From positions 40,593,380 to 40,657,379 of the forward strand of contig OX463848.1 in assembly GCA_949825065.1 (NCBI GenBank): 64,000 nucleotides of DNA, in the 5' to 3' direction. The notes under the pieces were generated by a model, which was not told the origin of the DNA, did not search any database, and saw only the letters and a list, made by a program, of their open reading frames with translations. Of the stretch, positions 1 through 9,993 are shown one piece after another. Origin of the DNA: Odontocerum albicorne. Lineage: Eukaryota > Arthropoda > Insecta > Trichoptera > Odontoceridae. Position numbers and translations under genes: made by a program. Position 1 is the stretch's first letter. Each line of letters starts with the position of its first letter.

Positions 1-145
1 ACGCACGACTGTTCAGCAACAAAACTCGGCTCGCACTGAAGCGAGGAAAGGAGCTAACTGGCGCGCATACGATCGCGGTGGGGGGGGGGGGGGGATCGGG
101 GCAGGGCGTGGTGCGCAATCGTTCTTTACTTTCTGGGCGCGCCTA
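1..145 (-). mobile_element. mariner 5'-end fragment (cut by window edge)
   Basis: Read on the - strand, this matches the 5' end of the mariner copy at 15744-16471: the same terminal segment, the same GC-rich stretch with gatcgcggtggggg, and the same leader. The TIR-like end is cgttctttactttctggg near 120-140. It lies upstream of the POLR3E exon at 281, presumably in an intron. A G-run at about 80-95 interrupts it. The rest of the element lies off the window. Confidence 0.7.
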
Positions 146-280
146 GTAGATTGGCATTAGTAGTCAGAACCTTTCTTTTTCATTCTATTTTGATCTGCAA
201 TCAAGTTACTGACAGGGCTGGCTATACAGTAGGATACTTGTTATAAAACCTTTTTCCTTTAATTCTTTTTTATTCCGCAG

Positions 281-480
281 CCAAGCTAGTAACAGTGGGC
301 TGGTTGAGTGCTACGCTGGGCGTGAGCGGGCCCCCATTGCTAGCTGCCCTGGCCAGTGCAGGCCGCCTGGTCAAGGGGGGGCGTTGGGCCGCCCGTTCAG
401 ATGTTCTCTATCCTCCTGGTAGTCTATCTAAGACCACTGGACTCTCCCACCAGCTAATGTGCCGAGCTAGAGATTATGCT
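281..480 (+). CDS. POLR3E: POLR3E (RPC5) internal coding exon
   Basis: This is an internal exon of RNA polymerase III subunit RPC5, which pairs with RPC4 (yeast Rpc37/Rpc53) in the TFIIF-like subcomplex used in initiation and termination of tRNA, 5S and U6 transcription in the nucleus. The acceptor tattccgcag ends at 280 and the donor gct|gtaagt is at 481. Two bases of a split codon precede 66 codons. The peptide includes GRLVKGGRWAARSDVLYPPG and LSHQLMCRARDYA, which align without a gap to the vertebrate stretch LVQGNWVVKSDILYP and AEVLCRGRDFV. The GTG at 295 that opens the longest local ORF is not a start, because homology runs upstream of it. Earlier exons lie left of the window. The stretch at 300-400 is much more GC-rich than its surroundings. 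Confidence 0.9.
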
Positions 481-787
481 GTAAGTATACGTGAAGATTC
501 ACAGTCATTTTATATTTGATACAGGTTTAACCCAATCACATCAAATAACAAGAAAAAAAATTAAATGATTACAAATTTAAATATAACATAATAACAACGT
601 AACTCATGCTTCCCTGTGAGGGACTCAGTTATACCTACAAAGTTTATTAAATCCTTATTTTATCCACCGAGATATGGACAAAATCTTTTATCATGAAATT
701 CATTTAACAAGGTCATTCAGTGTGCAAAGGATAATGCTCAGGTCAGTTTTTTAATATGGCACCGAAAAAATAAATAACTGTCACATT

Positions 788-1798
788 CAGGTAGTCGTCG
801 ACTTACGACCGCACTCGGGTCCGATAAACAGGTCGTAAGTTGATCTGGTCGTAAGTCGGCTTATGCAATAATTTCCGTACATATGTAAATTATAGTGCAT
901 GATGATATTTTCAGACTGTTTTCTATGTTCTTGTTATAATCAGTGTATCACCACTGTCATTTATCGAGTTTCTCTATGTTTTTTTTTTTTATTTTTTTCG
1001 AGCTTGTCTTTGTTTTTTTTTTATCACATATCAGCACGCAGCTGATATTCGAATATCTTTACGTATTGCTTTGTTTTTTATTTTTACATTTGTTAGGATT
1101 AAGTAAAAAATTATGCTTCAGTGAAATTGGTTAAATATTATATTAATAAAATATATGAAAATACAAAATACAGGTGTTTGTTATATAAATAAACTTTTTA
1201 TTGACCGCTTGTTTATTTTTTTGCATAAATATGTAGATACCCTTCATCCGTTATTATTTTATCAAGACAATCAACACAGTTCCAAGCTCCTTTGTCTGCT
1301 CTCGCTGCTTATCCAGTCACTCGAACATTATACAACTGGAATGGGACCGATTCATTGCTTGGTTATAACTGTCGACCGCATAGGTGCGGAACCAATCACA
1401 GCTTCACGAATCCTTTCTTTGTCCTTCAGAATTGTCGACACAGTAGAGTTTTATAGCATCAAATCACTCGCAATGGCATTCACTTTCTTTCCTTCTTTGT
1501 ACTGCTTAATTACCATCATTTTTGTTTTCAAATCAATAGCCTTTGCAGGTTGAGAAATTTACATTTTCCTTTTTGTAGACATTTCGTAAGGGCTTAAAAA
1601 ATGCTTATAACAAGACAACACGTCCTTATTGGATGAAGCCGCAGCTAATACTGACCGCGATGCGCACATGCGCATAGTAATACAATATGACATGGACTGC
1701 TAGCGCCATGTTTAGCGCAGGCGGACAACCGATCGCGGATTGTGGTCGTAAAGTCGAACAGTCGTAAGTCACATAGATCGTAAGTCGATGACTACCTG
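788..1798 (-). mobile_element. Tigger/pogo-like element in POLR3E intron
   Basis: Terminal inverted repeats CAGGTAGTCGTCGACTTACG at 788 and its degraded complement ending 1798 are of Tigger type. The - strand of about 1270-1560 encodes a broken HTH-like peptide with recognisable words: AIDLKTKMMVIKQYKEGKK, VNAIASDL and STVSTILKDKERI, typical of a Tigger N-terminal DNA-binding domain. The rest of the transposase is missing, so this is a dead, internally deleted copy. The expected TA duplication is clear only on the right side. Confidence 0.75.
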
Positions 1799-1799
1799 T

Positions 1800-2010
1800 A
1801 CATTAAATAATTGTTACTGTGATATGTAAAGGACACTTATACTGTTACTGTGATATGTAAGGGACACGTTACTGTGATATGTAAAGGACACTTATACTGT
1901 TACTGTGATATGTAAAGGACACTTATACTGTTACTGTGATATGTAAAGGACACTTATACTGTTACTGTGATATCTAAGGGACACGTTACTGTGATATGTA
2001 AAGGATTGTT
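1800..2010. repeat. minisatellite in POLR3E intron
   Basis: Tandem units of gttactgtgatatgtaaagg plus acacttatact occur in a long form of about 31 bp and a short form of about 22 bp, roughly seven units. The array starts directly at the right end of the Tigger element and ends about 140 bp before the terminal-exon acceptor. Confidence 0.85.
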
Positions 2011-2149
2011 TAAAAAATGTGAGATTCTTAAATGTGGTTATTAGAAATTTTATATTAATTTTGTCAATATGATTTGAGAGCTTGATTCACACTTATTTAA
2101 AGCAACTATTTTACTACAAATATTTTCATCTTTCTTCTTTATTTTTTAG

Positions 2150-2653
2150 CTCTACCTATTCACCCAGAGTGATTTTGTTGATAGAAGAAAATTTACCGCA
2201 GCCGTTAAACTACCAACCGAAGAAGTTAAAGAAATTCTAAGTTCCGTATCCAAGATGACACCAAACAAGGGATGGGAACTCCTTATACCTCCAGATCCGG
2301 AGTTTGAAACAAAATATCCCGATATCGAACAAAGGCAGGCTCTCTTCTGGGAGGCGAGACAACGCCAGTTCAACGAAATGCTTTCCGGAGAACCGGCAAC
2401 ACCGAAAAGACAACGGAAAAAGTCTCAACGAGATTCAGTTAGCTCGGACGGTGGAATGCCAAGTCCAAAAGTCAGGAGCAACAGTGTTAGTTTTAGTAGC
2501 AACAACCATAGAGATTCTATTAGTTCCGATAACGAAAGTGGTAGTGACTCGAAGAAGCTATCGAAAAAGAATCCAATGGGAATCAAACGGACACACAGCA
2601 CTAGTGGTGGCCATAGTAATTTCAACTCAAGTGAAAAGAATCGGGTGTCATGA
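2150..2653 (+). CDS. POLR3E: POLR3E (RPC5) terminal coding exon
   Basis: Last coding exon. The acceptor attttttag ends at 2149 and phase 0 continues from the exon at 281-480. It begins LYLFTQSDFVDRRKF, like the vertebrate KFTQSRWVVRKE, and passes through NKGWELLIPPDPEFETKYPD and IEQRQALFWEARQ, matching NKGWEFILPYDGEFIKKHPD and VVQRQHMLW. This is a winged-helix-like region at the end of the conserved core. About 85 residues of basic, serine-rich low-complexity sequence follow (PKRQRKKSQRDS, then repeated SVSSD/SISSD-type motifs), ending in RVS and TGA at 2651-2653. The vertebrate protein has a further C-terminal domain that is absent here; yeast Rpc37 is also short. A later exon reached by alternative splicing cannot be excluded. 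Confidence 0.9.
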   Translation, partial: LYLFTQSDFVDRRKFTAAVKLPTEEVKEILSSVSKMTPNKGWELLIPPDPEFETKYPDIEQRQALFWEARQRQFNEMLSGEPATPKRQRKKSQRDSVSSDGGMPSPKVRSNSVSFSSNNHRDSISSDNESGSDSKKLSKKNPMGIKRTHSTSGGHSNFNSSEKNRVS

Positions 2654-3143
2654 TTATGTTGTTTAGTTAGGCTATTTATTATCAATTTATTATAGTGATG
2701 CATCTGTTGTCAACTAGACTTGAGTGATTCTAATAGAAATATTAAAGCAATACAGTTTTGGATGTAGTTCATTTTTTGAAATTGTTTAATGGTAGAAGAT
2801 TTCATATCAGAATTATTCTGTTTGATCTGTTTTTTTCTTTTTTTTGAGTAACGATGATTTTAACTGTAGGGGATTTAGGAAATATTTATTTTGTGTTTAT
2901 TTTCTCCTATCTTTGACTGATATAATAGTTAAATAATTGATATTTCTCATGTTAGATTGTATTATAAAGCGCCGCCTTTGAAGTTATTGTGTCACTTATA
3001 TAATATGTATATATATATTTATTTAATTTTCAACATTAAGAAGTTTTGTATCTTATTTTTTTAAAACAGCCACTTTTAAAAGCCGTTGAACAATCAAGTA
3101 TTATTATATGGTTTTGATTAACCAAGTTTATGTAGACGGTTTT
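2654..3143 (+). other. POLR3E 3' UTR and flank
   Basis: AT-rich sequence after the POLR3E stop. ATTAAA at 2741-2746 is a candidate polyadenylation signal about 90 bp past the stop. No gene is seen. Confidence 0.4.
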
Positions 3144-3144
3144 A

Positions 3145-3382
3145 CAGGGTGGGGTACGAATGTTGCTATAAAAACAAATTAACTTGAATGTTGCTACAAA
3201 AACAAATTACTTTAGTTCATAATACAGTTACAGAATTTTAAAATGAACAGGATTGAAGACGCAGATAGAATACGAGTGGTGCAACTGTATTATGAACTAA
3301 AGTAATTTGTTTTTGTAATTTTGTTTTTGTAGCAACATTCAAGTAAATTTGTTTTTGTAGCAACATTCGTGCCCCACCCTAT
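3145..3382. mobile_element. MITE with ACAGGGTGGGG-type TIRs
   Basis: Long imperfect inverted repeat of about 238 bp. The left end cagggtggggtacgaatgtt is mirrored at the right by aacattcgtgccccaccct, with TA on both sides. The stem includes repeated gttgctacaaaaacaaatta segments. In the middle an ATG opens MNRIEDADRIRVVQLYYEL, which looks like the first residues of a Tc1/mariner-type transposase, so this may be an internally deleted element. Confidence 0.8.
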
Positions 3383-3570
3383 ACTGTTCAGAACAGTAAG
3401 AATTGTTATTTTAACGTTTATTATTAAAATTCAATTCTTTTTCTTCACGTAGTGGACCAATAAATACCAACGAATATGGTAAGATGGTAATTGATAACAT
3501 TTTGTACAGAGTTGTTTAACTTTACTTATTTTATCATTGCATGTATCTCTCGTTAGATGCGTTCCCATTT

Positions 3571-3636
3571 TACGCCATTCCGTTATAACACAATTTGAAT
3601 CATTTGATTCAAATTGTGTTATAACGAAATGGCGTA
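3571..3636. repeat. spacer-less 66-nt palindrome
   Basis: tacgccattccgttataaca is followed by caatttgaatcatttgattc and then the complement back to aatggcgta. There is one mismatched arm pair (3580/3627) and a mismatched centre. The DNA could extrude a cruciform, or the RNA could form a 32-bp hairpin. Confidence 0.9.
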
Positions 3637-3869
3637 AGAAAAAGATTATTGAAAGCCGATTTAAATTTATCCAATTGAAAGAAATAAGCTGTGTGGGTCT
3701 CCTAATTGAAAATAAATGTAATAATTGTTTTTCATTTAGAATCATTAACCCTTCAGGCTCGTATCGCTAAAACATATTTTCAGTCCCAGGGACGTTCAAT
3801 TTTTTTTATGGAGATAGAGGTAAAATTGATATTCATATTTTATATAAGGTTTTATAGCATAATTTAATT

Positions 3870-4293
3870 CAATTAACACTTTTAGAATCACTGGAATGCT
3901 TTTTTCGTCCGGACCGTTGTCCGGAATGCTCCATGTCTTTCAGGTCGAAATTACCATCTTTGAAACACAAAAACCATCGACGAGCTGTTCTTCCATTCAT
4001 AGCATCTCCACCGTACATTTCGCAAATATCGCGAGCAGCTTTGGCAGCTTTATTTCCTCGATTGAACATGAACAGAAGGAGGTGTTGAAAATGCTCACTT
4101 TCGTCTACTTGACATTCCATTTTGAAGGCTTGTAATCAAATAAAATAATATATGTAACGTAAAAGCAAACACAATATCTTGTCGAGCAGAAAATTTTCTT
4201 TCGAATGACGTATATAATCTTGACCATTTTGTTTTACTTTTGGTGCTCATTTTTAAATTTGAAAAAAAAACGGACACAACTTATGTTAACACC
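3870..4293 (-). mobile_element. mariner 5' half, truncated copy (fold-back family)
   Basis: One TIR of the family (ttaggtgttaacataagttg read on -) lies at about 4274-4293. The - strand then encodes the transposase N-terminus from ATG 4120: MECQVDESEHFQHLLLF, then KAAKAARDICEMYGGDAMNG and DGNFDLKDMEHSG, an HTH region of mariner type. The rest of the transposase and the second TIR are absent. The same 5' half is used in the fold-back copies near 24.1, 27.7, 38.5 and 54.6 kb. Confidence 0.75.
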
Positions 4294-4592
4294 TAATATA
4301 TTATATGTTATACAAGTAGAGTGTCATAAATGACAGTGATTTGATTCAAAGTTAACTTCTAAAATAGGAATTCAAAAAACACACGGAAGACCAATTTTCA
4401 ACACCATGTTTTAAACGCTCCATGATCATACCGAGAGTTATGTAAAAACAACTAAGTTCAACTCTGTACAAATTGTTAACAGCTGTTTGAAATGAGTTTT
4501 CTTTGACTATTTGCGCTGTTCTTAGCTTTTTTTCATTTTTTCTGTGCAATCAATCTTAGATAGTTTTGATATAGAATGACACCATATTTTTT

Positions 4593-4767
4593 TATGAATG
4601 TTTACCCCACAGACTAACAGAGGTCTCATTATGAATGTTTACCCCACAGACTAACAGAGGTCTCATTATGAATGTTTACCCCACAGACTAATAGAGGTCT
4701 CATTATGAATGTTTACCCCACAGACTAATAGAGGTCTCATTATGAATGTTTACCCCACAGACGTCTC
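4593..4767. repeat. 37-bp minisatellite
   Basis: Four full units and a partial one of tatgaatgtttaccccacag plus actaacagaggtctcat. Unit starts at 4593, 4630, 4667, 4704 and 4741 give an exact 37-bp period. Confidence 0.95.
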
Positions 4768-4829
4768 ATTATACATTGCATTCTGTCACCAAAATGTTGT
4801 TTCCAAGATCCAATACAAGACGATTACGT

Positions 4830-5042
4830 TGTATTGTATTACACTTTCGTTGTGCACAGTACAACCTGGCGAGCTTATTGCCATGTGACAATCTCTTCCA
4901 ACCAAACAGAAAGACGTTCAAGAGGCCTTAAGTGAAAACTAGACTAGAATCCTTTTAAAAAAATCTGGATTCCAGTGGGATTTGAACCCGCAATCCCCAT
5001 GTTGGGAGACAGGCGTCTTATCAACTAGGCCGTGGAGGTTGT
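4830..5042 (-). mobile_element. tRNA-derived SINE, reverse orientation
   Basis: The - strand reads a tRNA-like head with a box A-like GGCCTAGTTGATAAGACG and box B-like GGGTTCAAATCCC near 4980-5035. The common tail follows: aggattct, the ccttaag/gaacgtc segment, and ttgtattacac. It is the same family as the better copy at 62637-62843. Confidence 0.75.
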
Positions 5043-5165
5043 CATTAATAATGGAAAGAGATAAAATATATCTGATTAATAATGGATTTTTTTTATATAG
5101 CATCTTTTCGCAATGCAACATTTCTCACCCTATGGATAATCAATTGATTTTTATTTTTTAAAGAG

Positions 5166-5396
5166 CATTGTTTCTCAATCTGTGGGTCTAGATCCCCAAG
5201 GGGGGTCGCGAAAATAAAAATAACTTACGTGTTAACACAATACCGGAGAAAATCAAATGCATTTATTACAAAAAATACAGTCCAAAGTCTGAGTCATTGT
5301 TATACAATAAATAAGTTTTTCCAGGGAGATCACGAAGTCTTAGTTTTTTTTAAATATCTTTGGTGTCGCAAGACTAAAAAAGTTGAAAAACAATGC
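5166..5396. mobile_element. hAT-like MITE
   Basis: Ends are cattgtttctcaatctgtgg and the roughly complementary aaaagttgaaaaacaatg. The inner sequence gggggtcgcgaaaa is of the kind common in non-autonomous hAT elements. A clear 8-bp target duplication was not found. Confidence 0.5.
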
Positions 5397-5424
5397 TTTA
5401 TTAGAGCATTCTTGTGTTATTGTA

Positions 5425-5595
5425 TTATAGTATACTTTCTACAACCTGGTGGGTTATTACCATGTAGTAATCAGACTGTAACCCTATTTTTTAAATAACT
5501 GTATCAATGGGAACCGAACCGGCAAACTCGGAGCTGGACAGGTGTATTATAAACCAGGCCATGGTGTATTATAAACTAGGCCATTGTGGTTGACA
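5425..5595 (-). mobile_element. degraded SINE copy
   Basis: It has ttgtgttattgtattatagt, acaacctggtgggttattac and a decayed tRNA-like head (gggaaccgaaccggcaaactc) in the order seen in the 4830-5042 copy. A short segment (ataaaccaggccatggtgt) is duplicated within it. Confidence 0.55.
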
Positions 5596-6121
5596 ATCTT
5601 CTTATTTTTTCTCAAACTGTAAAAAGAGGTTTTGTAAAACTAATTTTATTATGCCGATGTATATAAAATAACATTGTAACCTTTTGCCCAGTAATTGGCA
5701 TTAATTTGCGTAACTCTTATCTGGTTGGTTGGAAGAGTATATTATATACTTCTCTCGTATCGGAATGCAGAAACAAAATTTCGATGATTGAATTAAAAAA
5801 TCTGTTGTACCAACGAAATCACTTAAGACTAATTGACAATAAATGTATCGAAAAAATAAGCTTTTTGAAATTATTACCGGCTATTTATCAAGAGCCAATG
5901 CTGTGATGTAAAAAAATATTGAAATATAATGTGTCCCGTATCGTACGGGATAAATATGAAGTTTGAAAAATTTTGTATAACAATTTTGATCGCAACATTG
6001 TTAAACCAGTAAAATATGTATGTATATAACGTAATTTATTATTATTTTTTTTATACTTACTACATTTTATCATGTTTAGATAAATGATTTACTTTGTTTC
6101 AGTTATTAACGTAATTTGTTA
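5596..6121. other. intergenic, no feature seen
   Basis: AT-rich sequence with only short spurious reading frames. Nothing was recognised. Confidence 0.5.
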
Positions 6122-6225
6122 AAATATAATTAAAAATTTAAATACTGTTTAATCCACTTGAAAATATATTTTTAATGAGGACAATATCACAAATAAACTT
6201 TAGGGGCTGGTTCTAACAACATTAA

Positions 6226-7179
6226 GGCCAAGGCGACACCAAAATGCTTCGTTTGGTGCTAAGCTAGATTTTACGTGACTCATATACTAGGTACTTATGG
6301 CTCTATGGCTCCGAATGCTGGACGATGTATAACTCTTACTCGAGGCAACTAGAAACTGCTGAAATGCGCATGCTAAGATGGTCAGCAGGTGTGTCCCTAA
6401 GAGACAAAATAAGAAGCTCACGCATTCGTGGAAGCCTGGGTGTTACAGACATCAACAGCAAGATGGAGGAGAGGCGATTGAGATGGTATGGGCACGTTGG
6501 ACGCAGAGCAACCGATCACATTGTGAACCAGGCAATCTCCATGGACCTTCCTCGAATAACAACCAGAGGAAGACCAAAGAATTCATGGGTGGTGCAAAAA
6601 GATAACCTGATGCAGAGGCACGGCCTGGGGGACGTAGTCCGGGAGAGAAGAGCATACAATCTGAGGACGAGGAGAGCTGACCCCAACAGTCTTCGCAGAC
6701 AATGAGTTGGGATGGAGCCAGGGAGAAGAAGATATACTAGGTGACTTCATGCATGGCCACACCAAAATGCATGTCCACACAAATTCATTTGACAGTTGGG
6801 AGCGGTTGAGTCAACACACGATGTTACTCTCAAAACAAATCAATTTCATTACAACTTACCATCTTTATTTACTTTCTGTGCAACTTCATTCCAAAGTGAT
6901 TTTATTACAGATACATTTTTCTATAATTTGCTCGATGGGTTCCACAAAGGCTCCCTTTTATACACAGCTGTCATTAAAATTTCCGCCATCTTGTAAATTA
7001 ACCAACACGTCTGTTCGCTAGGAGATTCACTCGATGACTAATCGTCATGCAACGTGGCGCGAAGCGTGCAGTGTGGCCACTGCGATAGTATGCGGTACGT
7101 TGGTTCGCTAGGATATGTCGCCTAACTCGCAACATAGCTCTAAGCATCAAGCGAGGCTCCTTCCTGTGTGGCCGAGGCC
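6226..7179. mobile_element. PIF/Harbinger-like MITE
   Basis: The ends ggccaaggcgacaccaaaat and ...tgtggccgaggcc are flanked on both sides by TAA, a 3-bp TWA-type duplication as expected for PIF/Harbinger. Without the LINE insertion the element is about 500 bp. It matches, in inverse orientation, the copy at 45290-45800, including cttgtaaattaaccaacacg and the cgcgccac... segment. No transposase ORF is present. Confidence 0.7.
6293..6731 (+). pseudogene. 5'-truncated LINE (reverse transcriptase C-terminus)
   Basis: An open frame at 6325-6705 encodes the C-terminal tail typical of arthropod LINE reverse transcriptases: AEMRMLRWSAGVSLRDKIR, then MEERRLRWYGHVGRR, TRGRPKNSW and RRAYNLRTRRADPNSLRRQ. 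The insert is bounded by an 11-bp duplication, atatactaggt, at 6282-6292 and 6732-6742, so it is a genuine truncated retrotransposition into the PIF-like MITE. The intact frame suggests a fairly young insertion. There is no polymerase core, so it has no activity of its own. Confidence 0.8.
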
Positions 7180-7235
7180 TAAGTGAATGGAGACGGAAAA
7201 ACCGCAAGTAAAATTGTAGATCATTTAAATAATAA

Positions 7236-7490
7236 TTAAATTTTACTGTCTACGATAACTTTTATAAATTCTAACATGATGGGATTATGCTTAGGAATAA
7301 TATTGTTTATTACGGGTTTACTCCAATGCACCGACTTAACTATTTCCAGACATTTGAGAGTATTCAGTTTTCTGGAATTGTTAATCAGGTATAACTCTTT
7401 TTCAAGAGTTGATATGAAGCCATTACACCTGATTCTAAGAAATTGAATGCTCTCGAAAGTTTGTAAATAGTTAAGTTGATGCATTGGGGT
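7236..7490 (-). pseudogene. degraded Penelope-like GIY-YIG tail
   Basis: The - strand open frame of 82 codons contains ALEI-like words (LNTLKCLEIVKSVHWSKPVI, then NNIIPKHNPIMLEFIKVI). These resemble the end of the endonuclease region of Penelope-like elements, where LEALEI, a short basic run and a final LLEFI-type helix occur. The catalytic GIY-YIG part itself is missing. Confidence 0.5.
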
Positions 7491-8084
7491 TAATCAGTAG
7501 TAAACAATATTGCCCCTATGGATAATCCTTACCTGTTAGAATTTATAAAAGTTATCGCAAACAATAAAATTTAATCCTGTTAGTGTTTTACAATTTTACT
7601 CATAAATAGCAGCTCTTCCCTCTCCCTTCTCTTAATGTTATCAGAACCAACCCCTAAAGTTTATGTGTGATATTGTCCTCGTTTTCAAATTTAGTTAGTT
7701 TGGAGTATCCCTGAAGAAGAGTTGCATATGACTTAAAGTGGATTAAAAAATGTTTTATATTTTTAATTATATTTAAATAATCATCAATTTCAACAGTGTT
7801 AACACTAAAACTCGAGAGATTTTAACATAATTTGTGTTTCGAGGTATATATTTAAAAAAAATGTACAGTTTGATAAGGAAGTATTGTTCCCAGAGATCAC
7901 CCTCTAAAAAAATTAAGAAAAGATTCATAAGCACAACGTTATAAGCATCTTCTATCTTGGATACTGGACTATTTATTTGTGCCACTGCAGACAGAGTTGT
8001 GTTGTTGAGTTGGCCCAAATGATGACTGACGGTTTTATTTACATCGGCCTAAAAATGAAGGCTGTAACACTTTTGAAATGTCGG

Positions 8085-8165
8085 CGATCACTTAAGCCAA
8101 CTCAACATGATAACACTTGGCTTAAGCCAACTCAACATGACAACACTGAACATGATAACACTTCC
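8085..8165. repeat. short tandem repeat
   Basis: ttaagccaactcaacatga followed by taacacttgg is repeated about two and a half times with small changes. Confidence 0.7.
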
Positions 8166-8289
8166 GAAAAACATTTTAAACCAGTAGAATTATGACTGAA
8201 GAAACTTTTGCTGAAGCTAAAAATCTTTAAACATGTCACTCAAGGATTCCATTCTGTCTTGTATGTTAGCTTATAACTGAGCATCGTGA

Positions 8290-8590
8290 CTCCCATGATA
8301 GCCTCTGACGACTCCTCTCCATCCATCCCTGCATTTCGCTGCTCGAAGAGCAGTTGTCAAGGGTAGTCTAGTTATGTCTCTCAGTTGGTCAATCCAACGC
8401 ATTGAGATTCTTCTCTTTGTGCGTCATTCTTCCATGTCTCCAGTAACCACAAATCTCTTAACTGTCTCTTTGGCCACGAGCACTGTGCCCAAAAAATCAG
8501 AGGTTTCGTCGAAAGGATATTGTCTGTCGGTGATTCTCAGTTCTTCGAGAATGGAGGCATTAGTTCACCTTGCTGTTCATTGAATTGAAT
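8290..8590 (-). pseudogene. LINE reverse-transcriptase C-terminal fragment
   Basis: With frame breaks, the - strand encodes FVVTGDMEE, then RISMRWIDQLRDITRLPLTT and ALRAAKCRDGWRGVV, the GRxxxRWxDxxxD...A..R..WR signature at the C-terminus of several arthropod LINE polyproteins. It is a dead fragment of a family different from that at 6293-6731. Confidence 0.7.
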
Positions 8591-8799
8591 TGGAACTCAA
8601 GGATATGGTGGCACAATTGATAGCGTAGCTTTTTTTTTATCGTGTCCCACCTTCGAAACTTCTTAATTTTTTTTAACTTTGGGCACAATATTTTTCTACT
8701 TCATAAAATATATTTTTACAAATAGATTTATTATATAGTTAGATCATACAATAATAAGGCCAAATTAATATCTGATTCAATGCAGATCCAAACTAATGT

Positions 8800-8990
8800 G
8801 TTGTATCACTCTTCTGTTATATACATTACAACCTGTTGGGTTTATTGTCATGTGGTAATCTCTTTCTACTAACTAGAAATATTTTTAAGAGGCTTGATGT
8901 AAAAACTAAACTAGGACCCTTTTAGGTACCAGTAGGAATCGAATCCGCAACCTCCAGACTGGACGACAGGCACCTTACCAAATATACTTA
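8800..8990 (-). mobile_element. SINE copy, reverse orientation
   Basis: tacattacaacctgttgggt, the catgtggtaatctctttct segment, ggcttgatgtaaaaactaaa and the decayed tRNA-like head (accagtaggaatcgaatccg) follow the same order as in the other SINE copies. Partial duplicates of ggtaccatcaggaat follow at 9020-9100. Confidence 0.65.
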
Positions 8991-9199
8991 GATTTGTAGA
9001 GTAACACAGAAGTGAACCCATTTTGGGTACCATCAGGAATGGGTTAACATTAGGAATGGGTTACCATCAGGAATTAATTGGGTACCATCAGGAATCAAAC
9101 TGAAAATCTCCTGGTGGAAGATAAGTTTTGTACCAATTATGTCATGTAGACAATGAGCAAGTCCTATTGGTATCAAAACACAAACTCCATGATCTAGTG

Positions 9200-9505
9200 C
9201 AGTGCTTCCCAATTACTTTCATGTAACGGCCCCCTAAATCTGAAGTAATTAATCCCCCCCCCCCCCCCCCCCCCAAAAACATTTTTTTTATAGTTGAAAA
9301 TTTATTTGGCAATAATTATTACAATTAAAATACACATATTTATATTCAACACAAAATTATACGAACTTGCTTAAAAACTTTTTTTTTAAATAAAAACTAT
9401 ACTCACATGAAACAATTTAATATTCACATGAATATTTGTACTTTGTACTGAATATTTTCGCGACCCCCACGAGAAATCCCGCGACCCCCAATTTGGGAAG
9501 CACTG
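9200..9505. mobile_element. hAT MITE with 8-bp target duplication
   Basis: Ends CAGTGCTTCCCAA and TTGGGAAGCACTG are flanked by identical atctagtg at 9192-9199 and 9506-9513. The 306-bp element has no ORF. It contains a run of about 20 C at 9254-9274 and the gcgacccccac segments usual in such hAT derivatives. Confidence 0.92.
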
Positions 9506-9993
9506 ATCTAGTGAAGGAATACTTGTCTGCCTCATGAATTCAATTCCCTATGATAATTAAAAATCAAAAAGTGTTCCTGTCTGATTTTTTCCTTTGATTT
9601 CTCTTTTGATTAGTTATAAGAAATTTTTACACAGCAATAAGAATGCCAAGCTGTATTGTATATGACGAATGTGCAATACAACACTAAACAATTTATAGTA
9701 TTTCTAAGGTGACCAGACTTCCCGGTTTGGCCGGGATAGTCCTGATTTTGAATTACTTGTCGCGGTGTCCCGATAGATATCTTTTATGTCCCTGTCTCAG
9801 AAACCCCAGAAAATTACTAAAAACATTGTGCTACGATCTCACAAGGTAATATTACTAATTTACAATTATTTTGATCACATTGCTGTGTTATTGTTATTTT
9901 ACACTGGTAATTATTAAACGCATAGAAAAAACACCGTCAATGCAGACTCATGCTCCCTCCCTACAGTTCTACAGTTCATTATAATATCTTATG

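Larger units (their letters stand above)
6122..7784 (-). mobile_element. Penelope-like fragment with inverted termini, twice invaded
   Basis: Left segment 6130-6215 (tataattaaaaatttaaata, tttaatccactt, gaggacaatatcac, tttaggggctggttct) is matched in inverted orientation by 7645-7784. On the - strand a degraded GIY-YIG-type tail lies inside (see 7236-7490). The ttaatccactt end resembles the tttattccactt end of the Penelope-like palindrome at 56 kb. A PIF-like MITE and, inside that, a LINE fragment have inserted between the arms. Confidence 0.6.

Noticed and set aside
295..519. 74-codon GTG-started frame as a separate small gene
   Set aside because: Its first 62 codons are part of the POLR3E exon (281-480); homology begins before the GTG, and a consensus donor at 481 ends the coding part. 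The last codons are intron.
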